From positions 62,001 through 126,000 of the forward strand of contig JAIQGK010000009.1 of NCBI GenBank assembly GCA_020072645.1: a stretch of 64,000 bases of DNA, in the 5' to 3' direction. Origin of the DNA: Terriglobia bacterium (GTDB lineage Bacteria; Acidobacteriota; Terriglobia; Terriglobales; Acidobacteriaceae). Below are positions 16,971-26,050 of this stretch, piece after piece; the stretch's first letter is position 1; each line of letters opens with the position of its first letter. Under the pieces are notes generated by a model, which saw nothing but the letters and a program-made list of their open reading frames with translations, ran no database searches and had not been told where the DNA came from. A program made the position numbers and the translations under genes.

Positions 16971-18572
16971 TTATGCGGGGCGGGCTTCAATCATGGTGGC
17001 AGCGCGGTAGCGCCAGCGCACAAACACCGCTAATAATGAGATTACCACACAAGCCCAGGCAAACACGTCGCCATAGCGGCTGTAAAAAGTAACTTCCGTT
17101 TCCGGAGAAAAAGGCGCGACCAGCGCGGTGCGCACGTTGCGCGGTGAGTGCTTCACCACCCGGCCCAGCGGATCAATAGAGGCCGTGGTGCCGTTGTTGG
17201 TAGCCACCAGCATCCAGCGATGGTTCTCCACCGCGCGCATTCTTGCCATTTGCAGATGCTGCGCCGGTGCGCCGGTTTCTCCGTACCAGAGGTCGTCGGA
17301 AATATTGATGAGTACCTGCGCGCCGTTCGCGGTAAACTCGCGGACTTCATCGGGAAAAACCGATTCATAACAGATGAAAACTCCCGCATGAACGCCGCCT
17401 AGATCGAATACCTTGCGCTGGCTGCCGCGGGCAAAGTCGCCCACCTCACGCGTGAGCTTGTTGGCAAAGAAGAGCAGACTTTGAAACGGCACGTATTCAC
17501 CAAACGGCACCAGATGGATCTTGTCATATTGGCCCACCATGTTCCCATGGGGATCCATCACCAGCGCGGAGTTTAAAAGCTGCTGCCTGCCGCCGGATTC
17601 ATGAGTTTCACCCACAGTACCGATCACCAGGTATGAATTTTTGTCCTGCGCCATTGCGACCAGCCATTGTTGCACACGCGGATCGTCGATGAAGAACGGA
17701 GCAGGCGATTCCGGCCAGACAATCAGCCCGGGACTATTGTCCTTGGGCGCCGCCTCCACGCTTTGCTTCACCAGCTCGGAAATCGTCTGGTCAAAGTATC
17801 TCGGAGTCCAATCTTTCTGGTCCAGCAACGGAACATTTTCCTGCATCAGTACGGCTTGATGCGTTGCCCTAAAAGGATCCGGCTTGGCAAAAATTCCTAT
17901 TTGCAGTGCGATTGCTGCCGCCACTGTCGCAACCAGCAGGTTCTTGCGGCGCTGCCCGCGAAGCAGTATTGCAGCCACCAGGGCGCAATTCACCAGCATC
18001 ACCGCAAATGACAGGCCGTAAACGCCGGCCACCTGCGACATCCGCGCAAAAGGGATATTGTCAATTTGCGCACCGCCCAGCGGGTTCCATGGATCGCCAA
18101 TCACTCGATCGCGAAAAAGCTCGATCGCTGTCCAGAAGACGGGCGCAAGCAGCAAGGGACGGCGGTTCCCTGTCGTCGATCTCCTCGCCATCATCACTAC
18201 CAGCGCAGCAAAAGCTCCGTGGTGCAGCCCCATGTAAATACAGAACGCAATGGTGATCAGCGTGGCTGCAACGCCGGGCAGCCGCCCATAAACGTGCATT
18301 ACGGGATATATCCAGTAACACGTTCCCGCGTACCAGACAATGCCGCTGGCCCAGCCGATCAAAAAACCCTGCCACACGGTGAACGGACGCAGAGACCTTC
18401 CTTCAGAATCGAACAGCTCGCCCTCGCCGCCGCGGCCTCGCAGCAGCGCATAAAGCAGCGGCGCCATGGCAATCCAGCATAGGAAATAAAGATTTATGTT
18501 GGGAAAAACGAGGATCTGCAGCGCGCTTGAAACCAACGCGAGTATCCAGGCTCTGGAAGGAATGTTCCGCAC
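16971..18572 (-). CDS. lnt: Apolipoprotein N-acyltransferase
   Basis: A 533-residue integral membrane enzyme that transfers the third acyl chain to the N-terminal Cys of lipoproteins, marking a diderm envelope. About six or seven N-terminal helices are followed by a periplasmic CN-hydrolase domain with the Glu-Lys-Cys triad: Glu in LIVWPESPAPFF, Lys in GQYDKIHLVPFGEYVPF, Cys in GVFICYESVFPDEV. One more C-terminal helix follows (VFAWACVVISLLAVFVRW). The start is GTG at 18572. It lies directly upstream of prfB. Confidence 0.94.
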   Translation of the reverse strand: MRNIPSRAWILALVSSALQILVFPNINLYFLCWIAMAPLLYALLRGRGGEGELFDSEGRSLRPFTVWQGFLIGWASGIVWYAGTCYWIYPVMHVYGRLPGVAATLITIAFCIYMGLHHGAFAALVVMMARRSTTGNRRPLLLAPVFWTAIELFRDRVIGDPWNPLGGAQIDNIPFARMSQVAGVYGLSFAVMLVNCALVAAILLRGQRRKNLLVATVAAAIALQIGIFAKPDPFRATHQAVLMQENVPLLDQKDWTPRYFDQTISELVKQSVEAAPKDNSPGLIVWPESPAPFFIDDPRVQQWLVAMAQDKNSYLVIGTVGETHESGGRQQLLNSALVMDPHGNMVGQYDKIHLVPFGEYVPFQSLLFFANKLTREVGDFARGSQRKVFDLGGVHAGVFICYESVFPDEVREFTANGAQVLINISDDLWYGETGAPAQHLQMARMRAVENHRWMLVATNNGTTASIDPLGRVVKHSPRNVRTALVAPFSPETEVTFYSRYGDVFAWACVVISLLAVFVRWRYRAATMIEARPA

Positions 18573-18631
18573 TGAGCAGATTTTAGCAAACTGAGGGACG
18601 TACTTTGATTCCTCGAACCCACAGGACTACA

Positions 18632-18769
18632 ATGCCTAGAGTGAGCTTCCTGGTGCACTACATTTTGCCGGTCTTCAAGTACCTGTTTTTTGCGGGACTG
18701 ATCGGCGCTGTGCCGGTAATCATTGTCACGGCTATAAAAACGGCCCAGAGCATGCTGGAAGAAGATTAA
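18632..18769 (+). CDS. 45-residue single-helix membrane peptide
   Basis: An ATG at 18632 opens 45 codons to TAA 18767-18769. The product (MPRVSFLVHYILPVFKYLFF, then AGLIGAVPVIIVTAIKTAQ) has a positively charged start and one long hydrophobic segment or two short ones, ending in an acidic LEED. AGGACT lies upstream as a weak SD. It lies 102 bp before the APC permease on the same strand and might be a small partner of it. No family is recognised. Confidence 0.5.
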   Translation: MPRVSFLVHYILPVFKYLFFAGLIGAVPVIIVTAIKTAQSMLEED

Positions 18770-18871
18770 AGATTAGGCGTCGAATCGGGTGACTTAAGGA
18801 ACTTGGATCGGCCCAGCGAATAAGCGCCGGCAGGCGCTTTGATTCGTTGTGGCGATTGTTTATTTTTCAAA

Positions 18872-21265
18872 ATGTCAGCAGGCTCAGGAGCTGTCCCACC
18901 ACTTTCGAACCGGGTCCGCATCGTCGTTGCGACCTCGGTCATGCTCACGTTCATTTCTTACTGGCGGGCCGCTGCCATCGTATTGAATGACCTGGGCTCG
19001 TCCGCTTTTTATGCCGGTGGCATCGCGGAGCAGGCTGTCGGCAAGTCAGCTCCATGGTTCATTCTGGGCGTTATGCTCTTCGCCTTCGCGGTGCGCTCGG
19101 TCTACGTGGAAAGCTGTTCCATGTTCACCCGCGGCGGCGTCTATCGTGTGGTGAAAGAAGCTCTGGGCGGGGCCTTCGCCAAATTCAGCGTTTCCGCGCT
19201 GATGTTTGACTACATACTCACCGGCCCAATTTCCGGCGTCGCCGCCGGGCAATATATCGCCAGCCTTATCAATGAGCTGTTTGCTACCGCGGATCAGCAT
19301 GGCTGGGTGCCAAAAGCCATGCACGTGATGTTCCATGGCACGCCGCAGATCGACGTGAACCATGCGGCTGCAGCATTCGCTCTGCTGGTGACCTGTTACT
19401 ACTGGTGGGAAAACATCAAGGGCATAGAAGAATCCAGCGACAAAGCGCTCCGGGTGATGCAGATCACCACGGTGATGGTCGTCATCCTGATGGTCTGGGC
19501 CTTTTATACCGTTTTCCATAATGGCGCATCTCTGCCTCCGCTGCCCATACCGCAGAATCTTCACTTCAGCGCTGAAGCGCTAGGCTTCTTAAAAAATACT
19601 GATTTGGGAAAATCTGTCGGCCTTTTTGGGATCCTGATAGCGTTCGGCCACTCTGTACTAGCTATGAGCGGTGAGGAATCGCTGGCCCAGGTGAACCGCG
19701 AAATTGCCAGCCCCAAGCTGCGCAACCTGAAGCGGGCAGCATTGATCATCGCGATCTTCAGCTTTGTCTTTACCGGCATCGGTTCCCTGCTGGCCGTGAT
19801 GATTATTCCCGATGAAGTCCGGGTACCCCTTTACAAAGACAACCTGATTTCCGGCATGGCCATGTACATGGTCGGGCCACATATTTTGAAGCTAGTATTT
19901 CGGGTATTCGTGGTAGTGGTCGGTTTTCTGATTCTTTCCGGCGCCATTAACACCTCTATCATCGGCTCCAATGGCGTGTTAAACCGGGTTTCTGAAGACG
20001 GCGTGCTTACAGACTGGTTCCGGCGTCCGCACCGGAGGTTTGGCACCAGTTATCGCATCATCAATCTGATTGTTGGGCTGCAGTTATTCACGATTCTTCT
20101 CAGTCGCGGTAACGTTTACGTCCTGGGTGAAGCTTACGCTTTCGGCGTGATCTGGAGCTTTACCTTCAACAGCCTGGCCATGCTGGTGCTGCGGTTCAAG
20201 TACAAGGGCGAACGCGGATGGCGTGTGCCGCCAAATATCAAGATACCGTGGCGTGGCGGGAAGGTTGAAATTCCTATTGGGCTCGCGTCCGTTCACCTGG
20301 TCCTGCTCTCCACCGCGATTGTGAATCTGTTCACCAAGCAGGTCGCCACCGTCGCGGGTCTTGCGTTTTCATTCGCTTTTTTCTTTATCTTTACCGTCTC
20401 TGAGAAGATCAATAAGCGCAAGTTCGCTCACGTGGAACAGCAGATGAAGGAGCATTTCCATCTGCTCCACCAGGAAACTATTGATCGGGAAGCGGTGCAG
20501 GTAAGTCCTGGAAACGTGCTGGTCACGGTGCGCGACTACAACACACTGAATCATCTGCGCTGGACGCTGGAAAACACCGACACCGGCGAGACTGACATCC
20601 TGGTCATGGAGGCACGCCTCACAGGCTATGGCAGCGCTGATCGCGATCTGGCCATGGAGCAGATCTTCAGCGACTATGAACAGACGCTCTTCACAAAAGC
20701 CGTCTCAATTGCCGAAAGCTACGGCAAGACCATATCTCTGCTGGTCGTTCCCGCCCGCGATGTCTGGTCTGCCATTGTTCAGACGGCCAACGCGCTGGAA
20801 TCTTCCGCCGTAGTGTCCGGGGTTTCCAGCAAGATGACCGGAGAAGAACAGGCTTTCCGTCTGGGCCAGGCATGGGAAGCCATGCCGGAGCCCAAGCGGC
20901 AGTTCGTGTTCCAGGTGGTGCGCGCCGACTCCACGGTGGAAAGCTACCGTATTGGCCCGCACACGCCCACCATGAAGACGGAAGACGTCCATCTGGTCCA
21001 CAAGATCTGGCTGGATATCAAAAGACTTCCAGGAACTGAAGACATTCACCACTCTGACATTGTGACGCTGGCCTTGACCCGTCTCTCGCGCGACTACACT
21101 GTTGATAAAGACGATGTCCTCAAAAACCTCAAGAAGGGTGTACGCGGCGCGCCACCAGCAACCAGCAGCTTCATCCGCGAGCCCGATGGCGACGGCAGTT
21201 CGCAAAAAAGAACCGAGGCTCCGCGTCGCGAACAGCCCATGCCGCCCGTTACGGGGCCCAAATAG
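18872..21265 (+). CDS. APC-superfamily permease with long cytosolic C-terminal domain
   Basis: A 797-residue amino acid/polyamine/cation-type transporter. Residues ~20-500 carry about 12 membrane helices, with APC-like features (AFGHSVLAMSGEESLAQVNRE in the helix-6 region; TRGGVYRVVKEALGGAFAKFS near helix 2-3). The remaining ~270 residues are a soluble domain (HFHLLHQETIDREAVQVSPG, ISLLVVPARDVWSAIVQTAN) that looks UspA-like and may sense or gate. The frame is open to 18839; ATG 18872 (MSAGSGAVPPLSN) is the likely start although the SD is poor. The substrate is unknown. Confidence 0.86.
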   Translation: MSAGSGAVPPLSNRVRIVVATSVMLTFISYWRAAAIVLNDLGSSAFYAGGIAEQAVGKSAPWFILGVMLFAFAVRSVYVESCSMFTRGGVYRVVKEALGGAFAKFSVSALMFDYILTGPISGVAAGQYIASLINELFATADQHGWVPKAMHVMFHGTPQIDVNHAAAAFALLVTCYYWWENIKGIEESSDKALRVMQITTVMVVILMVWAFYTVFHNGASLPPLPIPQNLHFSAEALGFLKNTDLGKSVGLFGILIAFGHSVLAMSGEESLAQVNREIASPKLRNLKRAALIIAIFSFVFTGIGSLLAVMIIPDEVRVPLYKDNLISGMAMYMVGPHILKLVFRVFVVVVGFLILSGAINTSIIGSNGVLNRVSEDGVLTDWFRRPHRRFGTSYRIINLIVGLQLFTILLSRGNVYVLGEAYAFGVIWSFTFNSLAMLVLRFKYKGERGWRVPPNIKIPWRGGKVEIPIGLASVHLVLLSTAIVNLFTKQVATVAGLAFSFAFFFIFTVSEKINKRKFAHVEQQMKEHFHLLHQETIDREAVQVSPGNVLVTVRDYNTLNHLRWTLENTDTGETDILVMEARLTGYGSADRDLAMEQIFSDYEQTLFTKAVSIAESYGKTISLLVVPARDVWSAIVQTANALESSAVVSGVSSKMTGEEQAFRLGQAWEAMPEPKRQFVFQVVRADSTVESYRIGPHTPTMKTEDVHLVHKIWLDIKRLPGTEDIHHSDIVTLALTRLSRDYTVDKDDVLKNLKKGVRGAPPATSSFIREPDGDGSSQKRTEAPRREQPMPPVTGPK

Positions 21266-21297
21266 CTACTTTTGATTGAACCGAATGGTGCTGCGGC

Positions 21298-21951
21298 CTA
21301 AAGCCGTTCGGCGATTCCTTCGGCAGCGTGGCTCTTGGCGGTATTTCCTGCCACCAATTTTTCGCGCACAAACGCCGCAATCTCTTCCGTAACATACGGC
21401 GGCGGCTGAATTTTGAAGATTGGCTTCCCTGCCAGCGCGTCCACCGATACCGTCTTCCAATTCGCCCTGGATTCAGATTGGTGCAGGATCACGCCATCAG
21501 CGCTCTCAAGAAACTCGCGCGCTGAATCCTTGAAGTCTTCCGTGTCAGCGTCGAGTACAGTGAGGTACAAGTCAGGACGCAGAAAGCGCATCACGCTGTT
21601 GGATTCCATGATCACGTTCTCCGCGCCGGCAATTTTGCGCTTGATATCCGGCATGGCCTCGCCCAAACGGCCTTGCCGCGTGCGGACCCAAAGTGATCGC
21701 TTCGCGCCGGCCACAAGAAAACGCGACGTATCGCTTTCACCGCTCAGGTCTTTCTCGTCACTCAAGGCGCGGAAATGGTCGTCGCCCGTATCGCAGTCGC
21801 AGGGTTTGCCATCGGCCGAGCAGATGCCATGACCGAACTGCGTGATCTTTAAGGCGGTCCAGTTGAACTCCGGAAGCGCGGCAATCAAACCGGCAACCAC
21901 ACTGGTCTTTCCCACGCTCCGAGAATGCCCGCCAATTACCACGATTGCCAT
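21298..21951 (-). CDS. P-loop NTPase of the BioD/CobQ/MobB type, unknown role
   Basis: A 217-residue protein beginning MAIVVIGGHSRSVGKTSVV, a Walker A of the GxxxxxGKT form seen in dethiobiotin synthetase and related NTPases. Downstream are a Cys-rich turn (GICSADGKPCDCDTGDD), an ENVIMESNSVMRFLRPDLY strand that resembles the Walker B/switch of MobB-like proteins, and ADGVILHQSESRANW. It was probably recruited for metal- or cofactor-linked work, but no substrate can be assigned. The frame is open to 22005; Met at 21951 starts directly at the first strand. It is convergent with the APC permease gene. Confidence 0.7.
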   Translation of the reverse strand: MAIVVIGGHSRSVGKTSVVAGLIAALPEFNWTALKITQFGHGICSADGKPCDCDTGDDHFRALSDEKDLSGESDTSRFLVAGAKRSLWVRTRQGRLGEAMPDIKRKIAGAENVIMESNSVMRFLRPDLYLTVLDADTEDFKDSAREFLESADGVILHQSESRANWKTVSVDALAGKPIFKIQPPPYVTEEIAAFVREKLVAGNTAKSHAAEGIAERL

Positions 21952-22048
21952 ACAGCTATTTTCGCAGGTTTTATGCGGTTTAAGAACACCCAAAATGGCT
22001 TGCATAGGCTAGAAACGGCTTTTTGCCGCAATGGCCTACAATTAAGTT

Positions 22049-23248
22049 GTGATTTCCTGGAGCGGGCGCTGGCCCGTCCGTTACCTTATTGCGACCATTA
22101 CCGTGGCGCTGCCCATCGCCGTGCTGGAAAAGCTGCGTCCGGAACTGAGCCAAACCAGCATTGCCCTGATCCTGGTCCTTCCGGTGATTCTGGTGGCGGT
22201 AACGCAGGGCCGTGGCCCCGCGCTCTACGCCTCCATCCTAGTCGGTTTGTCATTCAATTTTTTCTTTATTGGCCCCTACTATTCGTTCCTGATTACGCGC
22301 CCGGAAGACGTGGTGGGTTTTATTGTTTTTGTCACCACCGCTGTTCTGGTGGGCCAACTTTCGTCGCGCCTGGAAAAGCGTGTGCTGCTGACAGAGAAGC
22401 AGAGCAAAGAACTGGTGCATGTACGCGGCAAATTTGAGCGCGCCGCCGCTCAGGCTGCTGAAGCCGATGCTCTGCGCAAGAGCGAACAGCTCAAGACCGC
22501 GCTGCTCGATGCCGTGACGCACGACCTGCGCACGCCGTTGACCTCAATCAAGGCGGCCATTTCCACTATCCGCGCGGAGTCGGTATCGCCGGAAGTGCAG
22601 CGCGAACTTTTTGAAGTGATTGAAGAGGAATCTGACCGCCTGAACCATTTCATTCAAGGCATGATGGACCTGGCCAAACTGCAGGCGGGCGAGGTCACGC
22701 TGGCCAGCAGAAACGTTGCGCCGGAAGAAATGGTGGAAGATGCGTTTCTCCGCGCCGCGGGATTGCTCGAAGGTCACCCAGTGGAAGTCGCCATTGCCAG
22801 CGGCTTGCCTTCGCCGAAGGTCGATCCACGCTTGATTTCACAGGTAATTTTCACTCTGCTGGAAAATGCGGCTAAATATTCTGGCCCTTCCGCCAAGATC
22901 ACCGTCTCTGTGCGGCAGAAAGAAAACAACATCTGCTTCGCTGTTGATGATGAAGGTCCAGGCATACCGTCAGAACTGCGCGGGAAGGTATTTGATAAAT
23001 TCTTCCGTGCTGGAGTGCAGCCTGGGTTAGGCATGGGATTGGCCATCGCAAGAGGAATTGTGCAGGCGCACGGCGGCAAAATATGGATTGAAGATGGTCC
23101 AGAAAGAAAGGGAACGAGCGTGCAGTTCATGATTCCATTGCATGATGTGCCGCCCGGCCCGACATCGGAAAACAACGGTCCAGACAATGGCGATGTCGCC
23201 GTGGCTCCAGGATCTTCACGCATAGAAACGTCCGGTGAACGCTCATGA
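22049..23248 (+). CDS. Sensor histidine kinase, KdpD C-terminal-like (DUF4118)
   Basis: A 399-residue kinase with four N-terminal membrane helices of the DUF4118 type (LPVILVAVTQGRGPALYAS, FNFFFIGPYYSFLITRPEDV), a coiled linker, a HisKA box (AVTHDLRTPLTSIKAA, phospho-acceptor His) and a complete ATPase: N box LLENAAKY, G1 DDEGPGIPSEL, G2 GLGMGLAIARGIVQAHGG. It lacks the N-terminal KdpD and Usp domains, so it is a short KdpD-like kinase. The start is GTG 22049. It overlaps the response regulator by 4 nt (ATGA). No kdpFABC genes lie in the window. Confidence 0.9.
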   Translation: MISWSGRWPVRYLIATITVALPIAVLEKLRPELSQTSIALILVLPVILVAVTQGRGPALYASILVGLSFNFFFIGPYYSFLITRPEDVVGFIVFVTTAVLVGQLSSRLEKRVLLTEKQSKELVHVRGKFERAAAQAAEADALRKSEQLKTALLDAVTHDLRTPLTSIKAAISTIRAESVSPEVQRELFEVIEEESDRLNHFIQGMMDLAKLQAGEVTLASRNVAPEEMVEDAFLRAAGLLEGHPVEVAIASGLPSPKVDPRLISQVIFTLLENAAKYSGPSAKITVSVRQKENNICFAVDDEGPGIPSELRGKVFDKFFRAGVQPGLGMGLAIARGIVQAHGGKIWIEDGPERKGTSVQFMIPLHDVPPGPTSENNGPDNGDVAVAPGSSRIETSGERS

Positions 23249-23937
23249 CGGATGATCCCAAGAAAATTCTAGTCGTGGATGACGAAGCCCAGATCACCCG
23301 CGTATTATTGCGCGGCCTGGAATCAGCCGGATATCAGGTCCGCGTCGCGAATGATGGTCGTGCCGGCCTGGAAAGTTTCCGTACATGGCTCCCTGACCTG
23401 GTGATCACAGATCTCTCTATGCCCGGGTACACGGGGTTGGAGCTATGTGAACGCATACGCCAGTTGTCAGAAGTGCCTGTGCTGGTGCTCTCAGTCAAGG
23501 AAGATGAGCCAACTAAAGTAAAAGCGTTTGACCTTGGCGCGGACGACTATGTTTCCAAGCCGTTTGGCATGGCGGAACTTACAGCGCGTGTGCGAGCTTT
23601 ACTTCGCCGCTCGACGGCTCCCCCACAATCCGATGCCGCCTATGAAGCCGGGGATTTCAAGATCGATCCGCAGCAACGTTTGATTGAAGTCAATGGCAAG
23701 GCTGTGCACCTTACGCCCAAAGAGTACGACATGATTCGATACTTTCTCGCGAATCGCGGAAAAGTCCTCACCCATCGCGCCATTCTTACGGCGATCTGGG
23801 GCAGCAACAGCACGGAGCAGCCGGAATATCTGCGCGTTTTCATTGCCAACATCCGTAAAAAGCTGGAGCTGGATCCGCGCTCTCCCAGATACATCAAGAC
23901 CGAGCCATGGATAGGCTACCGGTTTGACCCGGAGTGA
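23245..23937 (+). CDS. OmpR/KdpE-type response regulator
   Basis: A 230-residue two-domain regulator. The receiver has the acidic pair (VVDDEAQ), phospho-acceptor Asp in LVITDLSMPGYTG and Lys in DDYVSKPFGMAEL. The winged-helix domain shows HLTPKEYDMIRYFLANRGKV, LTHRAILTAIWG and YLRVFIANIRKKLE. All catalytic residues are intact. It is translationally coupled to the kinase at 22049. With no kdp operon nearby its targets are unknown; the 51-residue membrane peptide 190 bp downstream is the nearest candidate. Confidence 0.92.
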   Translation: MTDDPKKILVVDDEAQITRVLLRGLESAGYQVRVANDGRAGLESFRTWLPDLVITDLSMPGYTGLELCERIRQLSEVPVLVLSVKEDEPTKVKAFDLGADDYVSKPFGMAELTARVRALLRRSTAPPQSDAAYEAGDFKIDPQQRLIEVNGKAVHLTPKEYDMIRYFLANRGKVLTHRAILTAIWGSNSTEQPEYLRVFIANIRKKLELDPRSPRYIKTEPWIGYRFDPE

Positions 23938-24129
23938 AAACTAGGAACCGAATCCATCGTGGCGGGGAGTGACAGAAGGACTAACGGTGCGCTCAACACT
24001 CCTATCAAAACCCGCCCAGAAGCAGCAAGAAAAAACTCCGCAATTTCATTCTCACCACGATTTCTTTCCGCACTCTTTATAAGTTCTTAATGCGATTGCC
24101 GATTACCGTGGAATTAGCGGGAGGCAATC

Positions 24130-24285
24130 ATGATGCACTTTCTTATAGTTTTTCTGGAGGCAGTATTCTTTATTGGTCTCGCCGGGTCAATGGTAGTGGC
24201 AATCATGGCTTTTGTTGGCGACTTTAGTGATTTCTTCGAAAAAGACAAGCCTGAAGGAGCTGCAACACAGGCAATTGGAGACTGA
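24130..24285 (+). CDS. 51-residue single-pass membrane peptide
   Basis: An ATG at 24130 with a strong SD (GGGAGGCAATC) opens 51 codons to TGA 24283-24285. The product has one long transmembrane helix (FLIVFLEAVFFIGLAGSMVV and a few residues more) and a charged tail (DFFEKDKPEGAA). A well-formed terminator follows 31 bp later, so this is a complete small gene. It lies behind the KdpDE-like pair. Size and topology recall small regulatory subunits such as KdpF, but no sequence match is recognised. Confidence 0.72.
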   Translation: MMHFLIVFLEAVFFIGLAGSMVVAIMAFVGDFSDFFEKDKPEGAATQAIGD

Positions 24286-24316
24286 AGAGGACGCGGCAAC
24301 TTCTTCTCTTCCCTGG

Positions 24317-24344
24317 GCGCACGGCTTCGGCTGTGCGCTTTTTT
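24317..24344 (+). terminator. Rho-independent terminator with UUCG loop
   Basis: GCGCAC (24317-24322) pairs with GTGCGC (24333-24338), extended by GGC/GCT to a stable TTCG tetraloop, and is followed by six T (24339-24344). It ends the transcript of the 51-residue peptide gene. Confidence 0.88.
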
Positions 24345-24357
24345 ACATTGGGACTTG

Positions 24358-25266
24358 CTAATAGATGGAGGGCTCGCCGGGCGGGCGCGTCTTCCACCGC
24401 CTGTGGACCCACAACCACTGCTCGGGATATTTGCGCGCATATCCCTCGATCACCTTGGTAAAAAGGGCCGTATTGGCGATTGCGTCGGCGTCATCATCAC
24501 CGGTCTTCGTGAGCTGCAGAGCCGGATCGAAGCGAATTTTATATTTGCCCAGCTCTTTGTCCCAGATGGTAAAAGCCGGCAACACGGCAGCACCGGTATG
24601 CAATGCCACGCGCGCAACCCCCGTAGCCGTGCATGCGGGAACGCCAAAGAAATCCACAAAAGCCCCTTGCGGGGGCGTCATATTCGTGTCCATCAGGATG
24701 CCCACCACTTCGCCGCGTTTCATTGAGGTGAGCAGACCGCGGGCGAAATCCTGCTTGCCGAATGTGCGATTGCCATGCAGCGTGCGATAACGGTCCACAA
24801 ACGCGTCCACGTAAGGATTGTCGAGCGGGCGCACCACAATATTCATGGGATTGCCATTGAGGGAATGTACGAATGAGCCAATTTCCCATCCACCGAAATG
24901 CGCGGTCAGGAACAATACGCCTTTGCCACGCGCGCGGGCCTCGGCAAAGTTCTGGAAGCCATCGTAAACAGCGATCTCTGAAACGGTTTCTTTGCGGTAC
25001 CGGGGGAACAACGCAAATTCAGCCAACTGACGGCCCAGGCCCCTAAAGAGTGTGCGCAGGATCTGAAGTTTTTCTTTTCGCGTGTTCTCAGGGAATGCCA
25101 GGTCCAGGTTGCGCAAGCCGACCTTGCGCAGCCGCCGGTGAACCGCATAAATAAAAATTCCAATGCCCTGGCAAAGACCTCGCGCCATTGGCCGCGGCAG
25201 CACGCCGATGGCTGCGGCCAGCAGCCAGACGGGAAAATATTCAAGCTTGTGGCGGAATGTGGGCAA
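24358..25266 (-). CDS. Lipid A biosynthesis acyltransferase (LpxL/HtrB family)
   Basis: A 302-residue inner-membrane acyltransferase that adds a secondary acyl chain to a lipid A precursor. Family features: one N-terminal membrane helix (FPVWLLAAAIGVLPR), LRNLDLAFPENTRKEKLQIL, the catalytic HxxxxE-type motif in FLTAHFGGWEIGSF, the VVRPLDNPYVD substrate region and YPEQWLWVHRRWKTRP at the C-terminus. It is good evidence for LPS or a related lipid A. It converges on the terminator at 24317. Acyl-chain specificity (lauroyl, myristoyl) is not readable. Confidence 0.9.
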   Translation of the reverse strand: MPTFRHKLEYFPVWLLAAAIGVLPRPMARGLCQGIGIFIYAVHRRLRKVGLRNLDLAFPENTRKEKLQILRTLFRGLGRQLAEFALFPRYRKETVSEIAVYDGFQNFAEARARGKGVLFLTAHFGGWEIGSFVHSLNGNPMNIVVRPLDNPYVDAFVDRYRTLHGNRTFGKQDFARGLLTSMKRGEVVGILMDTNMTPPQGAFVDFFGVPACTATGVARVALHTGAAVLPAFTIWDKELGKYKIRFDPALQLTKTGDDDADAIANTALFTKVIEGYARKYPEQWLWVHRRWKTRPPGEPSIY

Positions 25267-25426
25267 CTGGCGACGGTAACATCGCGAGAAAAATATTTCA
25301 AACCCCGCGTAACCCCCTGAGCCAATACAGACTCAATGTTAGGAGGTGTGTTCCCCACCTCAGGACTTACATTTCCCGAAGAACACCCAAGCCATTAAGA
25401 TGGTTGCGCACCAAAAGGAGAAGACA

Positions 25427-25972
25427 ATGAAGTTTTCCCACGCACTAGCCGCTCTTGCCATTGTTGCGATGTGTGGCTGCAAGGCCGGTACGCCCAGCAA
25501 GACCGAAAGCGCCGTAACGAATGAAGTCAAGCATGAAGTGACGATCGGCGGCAAAGACGTAAAGAATCCAATTGCCTATACACCAGACGCTGCGAAGGAA
25601 GGCGGCGAACACTTCCAGCATCATTGCCAAATCTGCCATGGACTGGACGGACAGAATACGGGGGTTCCTTTTGCCAGCAAGATGGATCCGCCAGTGGCTG
25701 ATCTCTCAGTCAAAGACGTGCAGGATTACACCGACGGCCAACTGAAATGGATCATTGAAAACGGCATCAAGCCTTCCGGTATGCCGGGATGGAAAGGAAT
25801 TCTGGAAGATGAAGAGATGTGGAACATTGTCCACTATATCCGCCATCTTCCCGCAAAGGGCAGCCTGGGCGCACCTCCCATTTTTAAGGAAGAAGAGGAA
25901 GAACACGAGCACATGAAAGGCGAGGCCGCTCACGACGATCACAACGCCAAGCCACATACGCACAAGCACTGA
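25427..25972 (+). CDS. Cytochrome c lipoprotein with His-rich tail
   Basis: A 181-residue single-heme class I cytochrome c. The lipobox (ALAIVAMCGC) gives a lipidated Cys, so the protein faces the periplasm on a membrane anchor. Heme binding is CQICH (in HHCQICHGLDG) and the axial Met candidate is in GIKPSGMPGWKG. The last ~35 residues are Glu/His-rich (EEEEEHEHMKGEAAHDDH), a probable metal-binding tail. ATG 25427 follows AAAAGGAGAAGACA and is preferred over the open frame from 25346. It is not next to an oxidase; its redox partner is unknown. Confidence 0.88.
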   Translation: MKFSHALAALAIVAMCGCKAGTPSKTESAVTNEVKHEVTIGGKDVKNPIAYTPDAAKEGGEHFQHHCQICHGLDGQNTGVPFASKMDPPVADLSVKDVQDYTDGQLKWIIENGIKPSGMPGWKGILEDEEMWNIVHYIRHLPAKGSLGAPPIFKEEEEEHEHMKGEAAHDDHNAKPHTHKH

Positions 25973-26004
25973 GCAGCTGAATTGCAAAGTGATTACGCAA
26001 AAAA

Positions 26005-26037
26005 GGAGCCTTGGTTTGGCTCCCTTTTGTTTTTTGA
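26005..26037 (+). terminator. Likely terminator after the cytochrome c gene
   Basis: GGAGCC (26005-26010), a 7-nt loop, GGCTCC (26018-26023), then a T-rich tail (CTTTTGTTTTTT). It lies between the convergent cytochrome c and SYLF genes. Confidence 0.7.
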
Positions 26038-26050
26038 AGACTTTCCGGAT

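Noticed and set aside
25346-25426. Upstream start of the cytochrome c gene
   Set aside because: It gives a 27-residue non-signal extension before a clear lipoprotein signal; the Met at 25427 with its SD is better.
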